DNA from: JAOSJT01 sp035914695
GTDB taxonomy: Bacteria > Bacteroidota > Ignavibacteria > SZUA-365
Reading direction: 5' to 3'
Assembly: GCA_035914695.1 (NCBI GenBank)
Contig: JAMIQH010000256.1
Location: 1 to 35,541 of the forward strand
Length of the DNA stretch: 35,541 nucleotides
The translations under genes and the position numbers were made by a program. Positions 1-7,430 of the stretch are shown here, piece by piece; the first letter of the stretch is position 1; every line of letters starts with the position of its first letter. The notes beneath the pieces were generated by a model, which was not told where the DNA came from, did no database searches, and worked only from the letters and a program-made list of their open reading frames with translations.

Positions 1-553
1 CAAAGGCGGTGCCCACCAAATACTGCCGCTTGCGCGTGCTGCATTCATGGGCGATCGGAAAAAGCATCAGCGCCGAGGAAAGGATGAACATCTCGCGCAG
101 CCACACGTAGGGATCGGCATTGATGCTTATCGACACCGGCGCCAGCAACAGCATTTGCAGCAGGAGCAGCACTGTGAGCACGCTGCCTGGTGTCCAGCGC
201 AACGGTTGCTTGGCAATAACCAGCCGATGGAAAAACCACCACGCCAGTCCGCCGAAATACAGCACGGTATGCGCGATCTCCGGCGGAGTGAGTCCCTCCT
301 CGATGGACCAGAATACCATGAAGAACGCCCCGATGGATGCCAGTATCCACGTCATCGCGTTTTGCATCACCACGAATACGGCCAGCAACCCCAGCACGGC
401 GAAAAACGCCATTTCCTCGATGCGCAAGAGAAACGCGGCGAGAAGCACTATTCCCGCCGCGCCGAAAAACAGCAGCACCTCGCGCCTGCCGAGCGGAGCA
501 TCCCCGCCCCGCGGAAATCCCTCCGCGGTGATGTGAACGTCGCGTGTGGTCAT
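1..553 (-). CDS. Polytopic membrane protein, O-antigen polymerase/ligase-like (partial, C-terminus off the left edge)
   Basis: Open to the window edge with no stop codon, so only the first 184 residues are visible. The ATG (553-551) overlaps the TGA of the upstream chain-length gene in an ATGA arrangement, which fixes the start and implies translational coupling. After a polar leader of about 27 residues the protein is a run of hydrophobic segments (around 28-45, 53-70, 75-90, 100-115, 122-140 and 155-175) separated by short charged loops, the topology of Wzy polymerases and WaaL-type ligases. No catalytic motif is visible because the periplasmic loops of such proteins lie further downstream. 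The function rests on topology and on position at the end of a Wzz/Wza/WecB operon; a flippase or an unrelated EPS membrane protein is possible. Confidence 0.6.
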   Translation of the reverse strand, partial: MTTRDVHITAEGFPRGGDAPLGRREVLLFFGAAGIVLLAAFLLRIEEMAFFAVLGLLAVFVVMQNAMTWILASIGAFFMVFWSIEEGLTPPEIAHTVLYFGGLAWWFFHRLVIAKQPLRWTPGSVLTVLLLLQMLLLAPVSISINADPYVWLREMFILSSALMLFPIAHECSTRKRQYLVGTAF

Positions 554-1737
554 GACCTCCGCTTGAAGCGCAGCGCCTCGCGCACCGACGCCCATTCGTC
601 GGCATGCACCTGTGTGTACCAGCGGAAGCGCTCGCGCAGAAGCACGAACATGATGGCCAGCGCCAGCACGCTCACACCGGCGGCCAGCACAATCACCGAA
701 CGCTTGGGCCTGTCCTTGCGCTCGGCGGGCTTGGCCACATCCAGCGGTACCAGCACGTTCAGCTTTTTCTGCTCGTCGATAATCGACTGCTGATAGAGCG
801 GCAGCATAAAGGCCTGCAACTTGCTCAGAATCTCAATGTCTCGATACAGCCGCAGATACGCCAGTCCCTCGTTCGGCAAATCCTCCACGTCCGAACCCAG
901 CAACCCCGCAAGCTCGTTGTCGCCCAGGCCCGGTACCGATTTCTCCATATCCTTCACCGCCAGACGCAGGGCCTGCACCTCGGCATCGTCCGGACCCACC
1001 ATGCGCTCGAGCATGCCGAGGCGCACCTTCTGCGCCATCAGCGCGGCGTACAATTCACCCGCGGCCGAAATGGTGGCCTTGGTCTGCTCCTCAAGTGCGA
1101 AAATCTTCGTGCGGCGCTGGAAGGCGGCGAATTTTTCCTCGAGTTCGCGCAAACTGTCCTGCACGGTGTTGTACTGCAATTCCACGAACTCGCGGTTGTT
1201 GCGCGCTTCCACGCTGTTCATGCTCGTGCTGATCTCGTTGAGATGGCGGAAGTAGGCGTTGGCCATTTCGGCGGCGCGCTTGGGGTTGGTGTCCCATACG
1301 GCGATCACCACCCGGCCGTCCTCCTCGTAGGCGAATTCCGAATTCTCCGCGAGCTGCTTCAGCGTTTTTTCCACCGATCCGTCCGAAATATCGTACACCT
1401 TCACCAGATCGAATTCCTCGACGAGCAATTCTCCCATGCGGCGGCTTTCGAGAATGGAAAGGTAGCTGTAACCCTCGCTCTGCGAACTGATGCCCGAGAA
1501 GCCGAAGGACTTCAGCGTGTTGGTCAAACCTCCACCGGCGATGCGTTCGAGCAGGCCGCTTTGCCGCTGTGGCGGTAAAAAGGATGCACTGGACTTGAAC
1601 CAATTCGGCATGAGCAGCGCAAATACCACCGCCACCGCCGCGGCAAACACGAAGCTGCCGAGCAGAAAGCGCCAGTGCCGAAGAAGCACAAACACTGAAC
1701 GTACGAATGGACGATTGTCCTGATTGAACTCAGCCAT
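550..1737 (-). CDS. Wzz/GumC-type polysaccharide chain-length determinant protein
   Basis: 395 residues. A first transmembrane helix (about 24-44) is followed by a long periplasmic helical region and a second transmembrane helix (about 347-367), the two-helix hairpin of polysaccharide co-polymerases that set chain length with Wzy. Just before the second helix is a proline-rich basic stretch (KPAERKDRPKRS), as is typical of Wzz. The central part (about 185-330) is rich in heptad-like leucine, glutamate and glutamine residues. No cytoplasmic tyrosine-kinase domain with Walker motifs follows the second helix, so this is a kinase-less co-polymerase; a separate BY-kinase would have to lie elsewhere. 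The gene follows the SLBB export gene by 23 nt and overlaps the next gene by 4 nt. Confidence 0.88.
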   Translation of the reverse strand: MAEFNQDNRPFVRSVFVLLRHWRFLLGSFVFAAAVAVVFALLMPNWFKSSASFLPPQRQSGLLERIAGGGLTNTLKSFGFSGISSQSEGYSYLSILESRRMGELLVEEFDLVKVYDISDGSVEKTLKQLAENSEFAYEEDGRVVIAVWDTNPKRAAEMANAYFRHLNEISTSMNSVEARNNREFVELQYNTVQDSLRELEEKFAAFQRRTKIFALEEQTKATISAAGELYAALMAQKVRLGMLERMVGPDDAEVQALRLAVKDMEKSVPGLGDNELAGLLGSDVEDLPNEGLAYLRLYRDIEILSKLQAFMLPLYQQSIIDEQKKLNVLVPLDVAKPAERKDRPKRSVIVLAAGVSVLALAIMFVLLRERFRWYTQVHADEWASVREALRFKRRS

Positions 1738-1760
1738 ATGCCGCCGTTTCCTGTCTTGTG

Positions 1761-3482
1761 TCAGCGCATCACGGAAATCACCAGACCCGCGACACCCGCA
1801 AGGCCGCCCACAATGGCCGAGGCCACCGCGAGAATGTCGCTGGTGGTCGAGAGGCGCACCAGCGGCTCGTGCGGCACGTAAATGATGTCGCCGGGCTCGA
1901 TCGTGGTTTCTTCGGGATCCATCCAGGCGCGCGTGTTGGCTTTCACCACGCTGGCGCGGCTTTCCGAAGCGGATGTACCAAAACCGCCCGCCTTTTCAAT
2001 GTACCAATCGAAATCCTTGCCCTGCGTCCACGGAATGAAGCCGTTGGCGTTTACCTGGCCGTACACGTACACCGTGCCGGTGTTGCGCGGTACCAGAAGA
2101 ATGTCACCATCCTCCAGCGTGACATCGGCGGCGGTATTGCCCCCGACGAAGAGCTGGTGGAAATTCACCGCCACCTGTCCCTGGCGCATTCGTGTCGTCA
2201 CCGCCCAGAACAACGTGTCCTCGTTGTACAGGTTGCTCTTTTCGAAATTCCGGTCGCGTTCGTGCGCATGGTCCATGGGCAAACCGTCGATGCCGCTTTG
2301 CCGGCGGTACAGCTCGCTCAACGCGGGCCACGCGCCGTTGGTGAAGCCGCCCGCCATGTCCACCAATTGTCGCAACGTGGTCTGGCCCGGAATAATGGGA
2401 TACACACCGGGACGCAGCACCTCGCCATCGGCAACAGCGCTGCCGTTGCGCTCGCGCCGCGCTTCGGCTTGCACAATCAGGCGGTCGCCGGGACGCAGTG
2501 CGATGTCGTTGGCGATCGCGCCCGTGCGTAATTCGCCGACATTCAGCGGAATCGCGGCGCTGCCGTCGCGCGTGAGTTCGGCTGTGGTGATGGTTTTCGC
2601 ATCATCCACTCCGAAACCCATGCGCAGCAAATCGGACAGCTTGTCGCCGTCCACAAATTCGAAAATGCCCGGTCGTTGCACGGCACCCAGCACACCGACG
2701 GTGGGCGTGGCCACATCGCGTGTGGGTACCACAATCACATCGCCCTCGCGCAGGAAGGGATCGTGGCGTCCATCGCGCGTGGCTTCGTACATCGTAAGAT
2801 CGGCGCGCGTGGTGCTGCCGTCGGCATGCTTCACCGTCACGCGGCGCAGAGCGCGATTCTCGGTCTCCACCGTTCCGAAATACCGTGCACTCAGGCGCGC
2901 GCGATAGCCGGGATCGTTGTTCGCTTCGCCCTGCAGCATGAGCAGCGAGGGCGAAGCGGTTTCTTCTTGCTTCACATCCGCCATACGCAAGGCCACCGAT
3001 ACGGGCGTGGCCGCGGTGAGCGTGAGCAGGCCGGGTGTGCGTACCTGTCCGGTCACCGTCACGAGAATCGGTCGTGCCTGTGCGAGCGACAACGTCCCCT
3101 CGGCGGCGGGATTGCGCGTGCGCAGCGCGGCGAGCACCTCGTCGCGCGCTTGCGCCAGCGTTTTGCCACCCACGGGGATGGCTCCGACGCGCGGAATCAC
3201 CAGCATGCCATCGGCACTGACCGGCAGCACCGCTTCGAGATTCGCGGGCCGCGTGGTGACCAGCGTCATGATGTCGCCGGGACCGCACACATACAGCGCG
3301 GGATCCACTGTCCGCGAAGCCGGGGCAAGCTCGCGCGAGAGCAGGGACTTGCTCGCGTCGGCGGAGCGCTCGCTGCCGGTCAGCGACGGAAAGGCCGAGG
3401 AAGAGGATTCGAACTGCGCATGCAGTCCGATCGGAAGCAGGAACAATACGGCCGCAAGGACCGGCAGCAGTGTGCGTTTCAT
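1761..3482 (-). CDS. SLBB-domain polysaccharide export protein (Wza-like)
   Basis: 573 residues with a Sec signal peptide (about 1-22, ending LHAQ). A Poly_export domain (about 62-150, containing the CGPGDI motif) is followed by at least four SLBB-type repeats, recognisable by the patterns GQVRTPG (about 150), GAVQRPG (about 265), GEVLRPG (about 355) and GQVNANG (about 465). The C-terminus is a hydrophobic helix (about 550-571) ending VISVMR. Wza-family proteins form the outer-membrane or trans-periplasmic conduit for capsule and EPS. There is no lipobox cysteine after the signal peptide, unlike classical Wza, so anchoring is probably through the C-terminal helix. The ATG overlaps the stop codon of the wecB gene by 4 nt. 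Confidence 0.9.
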   Translation of the reverse strand: MKRTLLPVLAAVLFLLPIGLHAQFESSSSAFPSLTGSERSADASKSLLSRELAPASRTVDPALYVCGPGDIMTLVTTRPANLEAVLPVSADGMLVIPRVGAIPVGGKTLAQARDEVLAALRTRNPAAEGTLSLAQARPILVTVTGQVRTPGLLTLTAATPVSVALRMADVKQEETASPSLLMLQGEANNDPGYRARLSARYFGTVETENRALRRVTVKHADGSTTRADLTMYEATRDGRHDPFLREGDVIVVPTRDVATPTVGVLGAVQRPGIFEFVDGDKLSDLLRMGFGVDDAKTITTAELTRDGSAAIPLNVGELRTGAIANDIALRPGDRLIVQAEARRERNGSAVADGEVLRPGVYPIIPGQTTLRQLVDMAGGFTNGAWPALSELYRRQSGIDGLPMDHAHERDRNFEKSNLYNEDTLFWAVTTRMRQGQVAVNFHQLFVGGNTAADVTLEDGDILLVPRNTGTVYVYGQVNANGFIPWTQGKDFDWYIEKAGGFGTSASESRASVVKANTRAWMDPEETTIEPGDIIYVPHEPLVRLSTTSDILAVASAIVGGLAGVAGLVISVMR

Positions 3483-4582
3483 GCGTGGAATTTAGTGAGC
3501 AACATGTTCACGATGCGCTGGGCGGCGTTGCCGTCCCACAAAACAGGAATATTACCACGTTTGCCCTTGCCGTTCAATGCGGCGCGGGATTTTTCCACTG
3601 CCAGGGCCGCGTTCAGCCCGACGATCTCGTTGGTGCCGACGTCGGCGGTCACCGGGCGCTCGGTGTTCTCCCGCAATGTGATGCAGGGCACCTGCAACCA
3701 GGTGGATTCCTCCTGAATGCCGCCCGAGTCCGTGAGTATCAATGCGGCATTGTCCATCAGCTTGAGGAAGTCGAGATAGCCGATGGGATCGCATAGAGTG
3801 AGCGTGTCGATGGCCCGCACGCGTTCTTCCAAACCGAATTCCGCGATGCGTGCGCGCGTGCGCGGATGTACGGGGAAAAGGAAACGCGTCTCCGTGCGCA
3901 ATTCTTCAAAGATGCCCAGAATCAATTCGAGATGCTCGCGCGTGTCCACATTGCTGGGACGGTGCAGGGTAACCAACGTGTAGCCGCGTGCGCTCAGGCC
4001 GAATTCCTCCAACACCGCCGAATGCGAGGCCTTCTCGCGGTAATGCGCCAGCGAGTCGATCATCACATGCCCGACGAAATGCACTTTTTCCTCGGGGATG
4101 CCCTCGTTGCGGAGATTGCGCACGCCGGCCTCTTCGGTCACGAACAGATAATCGGCCAGAACATCCGTCACAAGACGGTTGATCTCTTCGGGCATGTCGC
4201 GGTCGAAACTGCGGAGGCCCGCTTCCACATGCGCCACCGGGATGTGCAGCTTGGCAGCGGTCACCGAACAGGCGAGGGTGGAGTTCACATCGCCCACCAC
4301 AATCACCAGATCGGGCTTGTGCTCGAGCAACACCTTCTCGAAGGCCATCATCACACGCGCTGTCTGTTCGGCATGCGAACCCGAGCCCACGCCCAGGTAA
4401 ATATCCGGTTGCGGCAGTTCCAGATCGTCGAAGAAAATCTTCGACATTTTCTCGTCGTAATGCTGGCCGGTGTGGCAAATCAGATGGCGGACGCGGTCGG
4501 CGTGCGGGAGCAATGCGCGGTGCAGTGGCGCGACCTTCATGAAATTCGGCCGCGCCCCGACCACCGAGAGAAATGTCAGCAT
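3479..4582 (-). CDS. wecB: UDP-N-acetylglucosamine 2-epimerase (non-hydrolysing)
   Basis: 367 residues, the usual length for the non-hydrolysing epimerase that interconverts UDP-GlcNAc and UDP-ManNAc in the cytoplasm. Family signatures appear in order: GARPNF at the N-terminus, HTGQHYD, GDVNSTLA, HVEAGLRSFD, PEEINR, TLHRPSNVD, TDSGGIQEE and RENTERP. These make the GT-B-like fold with the catalytic acid/base residues and the UDP-binding pocket. The ATG directly abuts the stop of the upstream sugar dehydrogenase, and the end overlaps the export gene by 4 nt, so all are one operon. With the adjacent dehydrogenase it could supply an N-acetyl-hexosaminuronic acid such as ManNAcA. WbpI-like use of a modified UDP-GlcNAcA substrate is the main alternative. 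Confidence 0.93.
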   Translation of the reverse strand: MLTFLSVVGARPNFMKVAPLHRALLPHADRVRHLICHTGQHYDEKMSKIFFDDLELPQPDIYLGVGSGSHAEQTARVMMAFEKVLLEHKPDLVIVVGDVNSTLACSVTAAKLHIPVAHVEAGLRSFDRDMPEEINRLVTDVLADYLFVTEEAGVRNLRNEGIPEEKVHFVGHVMIDSLAHYREKASHSAVLEEFGLSARGYTLVTLHRPSNVDTREHLELILGIFEELRTETRFLFPVHPRTRARIAEFGLEERVRAIDTLTLCDPIGYLDFLKLMDNAALILTDSGGIQEESTWLQVPCITLRENTERPVTADVGTNEIVGLNAALAVEKSRAALNGKGKRGNIPVLWDGNAAQRIVNMLLTKFHA

Positions 4583-5905
4583 TTACTTTCTCCCGTCACC
4601 CAGCACGGTGACGTGTTTTTTCGCGCCCTTCACAGCGCGTGTCGCGTTGCGCGTGTCGATCACCACCTTGCTGTGCTTGACGATCATCTCGTAATCGTAG
4701 TCCGAATGGTCCGTGGTGATCACCACGCAATCCATGGACTGCAGCAACTCGGGCGTGAGCTTGCGCGATTTCAGCTTTTTGCCATTTACCTGCACCTCGG
4801 GCACGCGCGGATCGTTGTAATGCAGATGGTGGAGATTGTCCGCCAGCAGCAATTCCATGATGCGCAGCGCCGGCGAGTGACGAGTGTCGTCCACATCGCG
4901 CTTGAACGCCACGCCCAGCATCAACACTTGCGCATGCTTGATGGCGATGGGCTGCATGCTGATTTCACGGAAGATCATGTTCTTCACATAGAACGGCATG
5001 CCCTCGTTGGTCTCGGCGGCGAGATTGATGAAGTTGGTCTGGAAATCGTATTTGCGCGCGATCCAGCTCAGATAGAACGGGTCAATGAGAATGCAGTGGC
5101 CGCCGATGCCGGGGCCGGGGAAAAACGGCATGAAGCCGAAGGGCTTGGTCTTGGCCGCTTCCACCACTTCCCAGATGTCGATGCCTTCCATGCGGTCGCA
5201 GAGCATGGCCAGCTCGTTCACCAGTGCGATATTCACGCTGCGGAAAATGTTCTCTAACAGCTTTTCCATTTCGGCGATTTTGGGATTGGACACCACGACC
5301 ACATTGTCGATCACCAACTCGGTGATGAGCTTGGCGTATTTCGTGCACGACTTCGTCACGCCACCCACCACGGTGGGAGTGTTGGCGGTGTTCCATACCT
5401 TGTTGCCCGGATCGATACGCTCGGGCGAAAACGCCAGATAAAAATCCTTGCCAACTTTTTTCCCGCCACGCTCGAGAATCGGCTGCACGTAACCCTCGGT
5501 GGTGTTGGGGAAGGTGGTGCTCTTGAGGATGACGATGTGATCCTTGCGCAGCCCCGCGGCGATACCCTCGGCGGCATTGATGATGTAGGAAATGTCCGGA
5601 TCCTTGGTTTCCGTGAACGGCGTGGGCACGCAGATGAAAATCACATCCATCTGCGCAACGCTCTTGTAGTGATCCTCCGCGCGCAGCGCACCCTGCTTCA
5701 CCGTCTGCGCCAGCAATGCGCTGTCCACATCGTCGATGTAATTTTTTCCCTTGTTGATGGCCGCGACCTTTTTGGAATCGACATCCACGCCGATGGTCGC
5801 ATAGCCCTTCGCCGCGTATTCCACCGCGAGAGGCAGTCCGACGTACCCGAGTCCGATCACACCGATGGTGATCTGTCCTTCCTTGATTTTCTGTTCCAGC
5901 GTCAT
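4583..5905 (-). CDS. Nucleotide-sugar 6-dehydrogenase (UDP-GlcNAc/UDP-ManNAc dehydrogenase, WbpA/WecC-like)
   Basis: 440 residues from the ATG at 5905. The reading frame is open further upstream, but that extension is basic and low-quality, whereas MTLEQKIKEG leads straight into the Rossmann NAD loop GVIGLGYVGLP (about 15-25). The NAD-dependent two-step oxidation of C6 uses the cysteine in GGHC (Cys271 by this numbering), here within PGPGIGGHCILIDPFYLSW, a form closer to the WbpA UDP-GlcNAc dehydrogenase group than to UDP-glucose dehydrogenase. The C-terminal UDP-binding domain begins near VLMLGVAFKRDVDDTRHSP. It abuts wecB with no gap. Substrate assignment is inference; the neighbouring epimerase favours an N-acetylated UDP-hexosamine. 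Confidence 0.88.
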   Translation of the reverse strand: MTLEQKIKEGQITIGVIGLGYVGLPLAVEYAAKGYATIGVDVDSKKVAAINKGKNYIDDVDSALLAQTVKQGALRAEDHYKSVAQMDVIFICVPTPFTETKDPDISYIINAAEGIAAGLRKDHIVILKSTTFPNTTEGYVQPILERGGKKVGKDFYLAFSPERIDPGNKVWNTANTPTVVGGVTKSCTKYAKLITELVIDNVVVVSNPKIAEMEKLLENIFRSVNIALVNELAMLCDRMEGIDIWEVVEAAKTKPFGFMPFFPGPGIGGHCILIDPFYLSWIARKYDFQTNFINLAAETNEGMPFYVKNMIFREISMQPIAIKHAQVLMLGVAFKRDVDDTRHSPALRIMELLLADNLHHLHYNDPRVPEVQVNGKKLKSRKLTPELLQSMDCVVITTDHSDYDYEMIVKHSKVVIDTRNATRAVKGAKKHVTVLGDGRK

Positions 5906-6039
5906 AGTGCTTGTTGCTTGCGGGTGCGCCAAGGCACCCAATGTTATGGAAAAAAGTACAGTGTTGTCTTCGCGTTGCGTGGTTCCACGCTCGTCCGGGG
6001 GGCAGTCCGCGCACCCCTGCTCGCCAGGGAGTATGCGGT
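5906..6039 (-). other. 134-nt gap inside the polysaccharide operon
   Basis: Separates rmlB from the sugar-dehydrogenase gene. On the minus strand it contains a short perfect hairpin (GCGTGG-AA-CCACGC) about 30 nt before a T6 run, and a second 5-bp hairpin (GGTGC/GCACC) close to the start of the next gene. Neither makes a convincing terminator. The gap may carry an internal promoter or attenuate the operon; nothing decisive is visible. Confidence 0.3.
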
Positions 6040-7071
6040 TCAACGCCCGTACTGTTGGGCGTAATACTCCATGTACTCGCCGCTGATCACGCGGCGCCAC
6101 CACGACTCATGCTCGCGATACCATTGAATGGTCTCCGCGATACCCTGTTCGAAAGGCACGCGGGGTGCCCAACCCAATTCCGTACGAATGCGCGCCGAAT
6201 CGATGGCGTAACGGCGGTCGTGCGCGGGACGATCGGTGACGTAGCGGATCAGCGACTCTGGTTTATCGAGTGTGCGGAGTATCAATTGCACGATTTCGAT
6301 GTTCGGCCACTCGTTGTCGCTGCCGATGTTGTACACGCGCCCCGCTTCGCCGCGCGCCAGCACGGTAAGAATTGCATCGGCGTGGTCGCGGGCGTGTATC
6401 CAGTCGCGCACGTTCATGCCGTCGCCATACACCGGCAGGGGCTTGTCGCTCATCGCGTTGATCAACATCAGGGGAATGAGCTTTTCGGGGAATTGCCACG
6501 GTCCGTAATTGTTGCTGCACCGCGTGATAATGGCGGGAAATCCGAAAGTGCGGGCGTAGGCCAGCACGATGAGATCCGACGCCGCCTTGCTCGCGGCATA
6601 CGGCGAGGTGGGGGTGATCGGAGAATCCTCGGTGAAACGACCTTCGGGACCGAGCGAACCGTACACCTCGTCGGTGGACACATGCACAAAGCGCCGAATG
6701 CCACGCTTGCGGCTTTCCTCCATCAGCACATGCGTGCCCAACACGTTGGTGTGGGTAAACACCATCGGCCCGAGTATGCTGCGGTCCACATGCGACTCGG
6801 CCGCGAAATGAACCACCGCGTCGATGCCATGGTCGTCGAGGGCCTTGCCCACGGCCTCGGTATCGCAGATATCCGCTTTGACAAAAACGAAGGAATCCCG
6901 CATATCCGCGAGATTCTCCAAATTCCCGGCGTAGGTCAGCGCATCCAGCACAACCAATCTCGTTGCGCCGTGCGACGTCTCCAGAAATCTCCTGACAAAA
7001 TTGCTTCCGATAAATCCCGCCCCGCCTGTCACCAGCAGAGCCGACGGTTGAAACACGAGGGAATCGCTCAC
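6040..7071 (-). CDS. rmlB: dTDP-glucose 4,6-dehydratase
   Basis: 343 residues starting at a GTG (7071-7069); no ATG lies suitably upstream. It is an extended short-chain dehydrogenase: NAD loop TGGAGFIG (15-22), catalytic triad region STDEVYGS with Thr133-Asp134-Glu135, and Tyr158-x3-Lys162 in YAASK. Thr-Asp-Glu is diagnostic of 4,6-dehydratases acting on dTDP-glucose. Further family motifs are AAESHVDRS, NNYGPWQFPEKLIPL and the C-terminal DRPAHDRRYAID. The product, dTDP-4-keto-6-deoxyglucose, feeds rhamnose and other deoxysugars. RmlA, RmlC and RmlD are not in the window. It is the promoter-proximal gene of the leftward polysaccharide operon. Confidence 0.93.
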   Translation of the reverse strand: MSDSLVFQPSALLVTGGAGFIGSNFVRRFLETSHGATRLVVLDALTYAGNLENLADMRDSFVFVKADICDTEAVGKALDDHGIDAVVHFAAESHVDRSILGPMVFTHTNVLGTHVLMEESRKRGIRRFVHVSTDEVYGSLGPEGRFTEDSPITPTSPYAASKAASDLIVLAYARTFGFPAIITRCSNNYGPWQFPEKLIPLMLINAMSDKPLPVYGDGMNVRDWIHARDHADAILTVLARGEAGRVYNIGSDNEWPNIEIVQLILRTLDKPESLIRYVTDRPAHDRRYAIDSARIRTELGWAPRVPFEQGIAETIQWYREHESWWRRVISGEYMEYYAQQYGR

Positions 7072-7100
7072 ACACTACCTGTGTAATGAATACATCACCT

Positions 7101-7107
7101 CAATATA
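7101..7107 (-). promoter_or_regulatory. Putative -7 element of the polysaccharide operon promoter
   Basis: On the minus strand this reads TATATTG, about 30 nt upstream of the rmlB GTG. It matches the TATnTTG box found before several other genes here (rho, lysR, S46 peptidase). No clear TTTG is present 19-20 nt upstream, so confidence is modest. Confidence 0.35.
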
Positions 7108-7369
7108 GTACATGTCGGGCAGAATCCCCGACGACGACGACGGACAAATCCGGAATCGTCATCGGAGCGGAGCGGATTCAACAGAGTTTTACAACCACAG
7201 TCCCTCATGTTCCACGTCACACCCGGGAGATTGAACATGGTGCGGTGATGGGAGTATTCAGATTCGACACAGTTTCAAACCACGGATTGCACAGATTGCA
7301 CGCAGATTCTCACAGATGGATCGTGGAAGTTCGCGAGGACCCGAGCACTGGGCAGCAGGGGTAGAAATC

Positions 7370-7408
7370 AAACAGCGGGGTCATTCCAGTGGAACAACCC
7401 CGCCGTTT
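7370..7408 (-). terminator. Intrinsic terminator of the metalloprotease gene
   Basis: On the minus strand a 12-bp stem (AAACGGCGGGGT paired with ACCCCGCTGTTT, one G-T pair) encloses a loop that itself can form TTCC/GGAA. It is followed by TTTGATTTCT. It lies 22 nt past the stop codon at 7431. The T tract is interrupted, but stem length and position are convincing. Confidence 0.75.
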
Positions 7409-7430
7409 CTCACGGACGAATCAGCCCGAG

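Larger units (their letters stand above)
7072..7430. other. Intergenic region with a degenerate dispersed repeat
   Basis: 359 nt with no credible gene. The part 7277-7330 (CACGGATTGCACAGATTGC, then ACGCAGATTCTCACAGATGG and a GTTCGCGAGG tail) resembles a degenerate copy of the CACAGAGATCACAGAGTTCG repeats seen at 34.8-35.3 kb. The right end carries the terminator of the metalloprotease gene, and the left end the putative operon promoter. Confidence 0.5.

Noticed and set aside
3866..5257. A 463-codon plus-strand frame over wecB and the sugar dehydrogenase
   Set aside because: Spans two unrelated real genes on the other strand and has no motif.
5906..6103. Longer N-terminus for the sugar dehydrogenase
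   Set aside because: The extension is Arg/Pro-rich, overlaps the rmlB 3' end and precedes the conserved Rossmann start; MTLEQKIKEG is the natural N-terminus.
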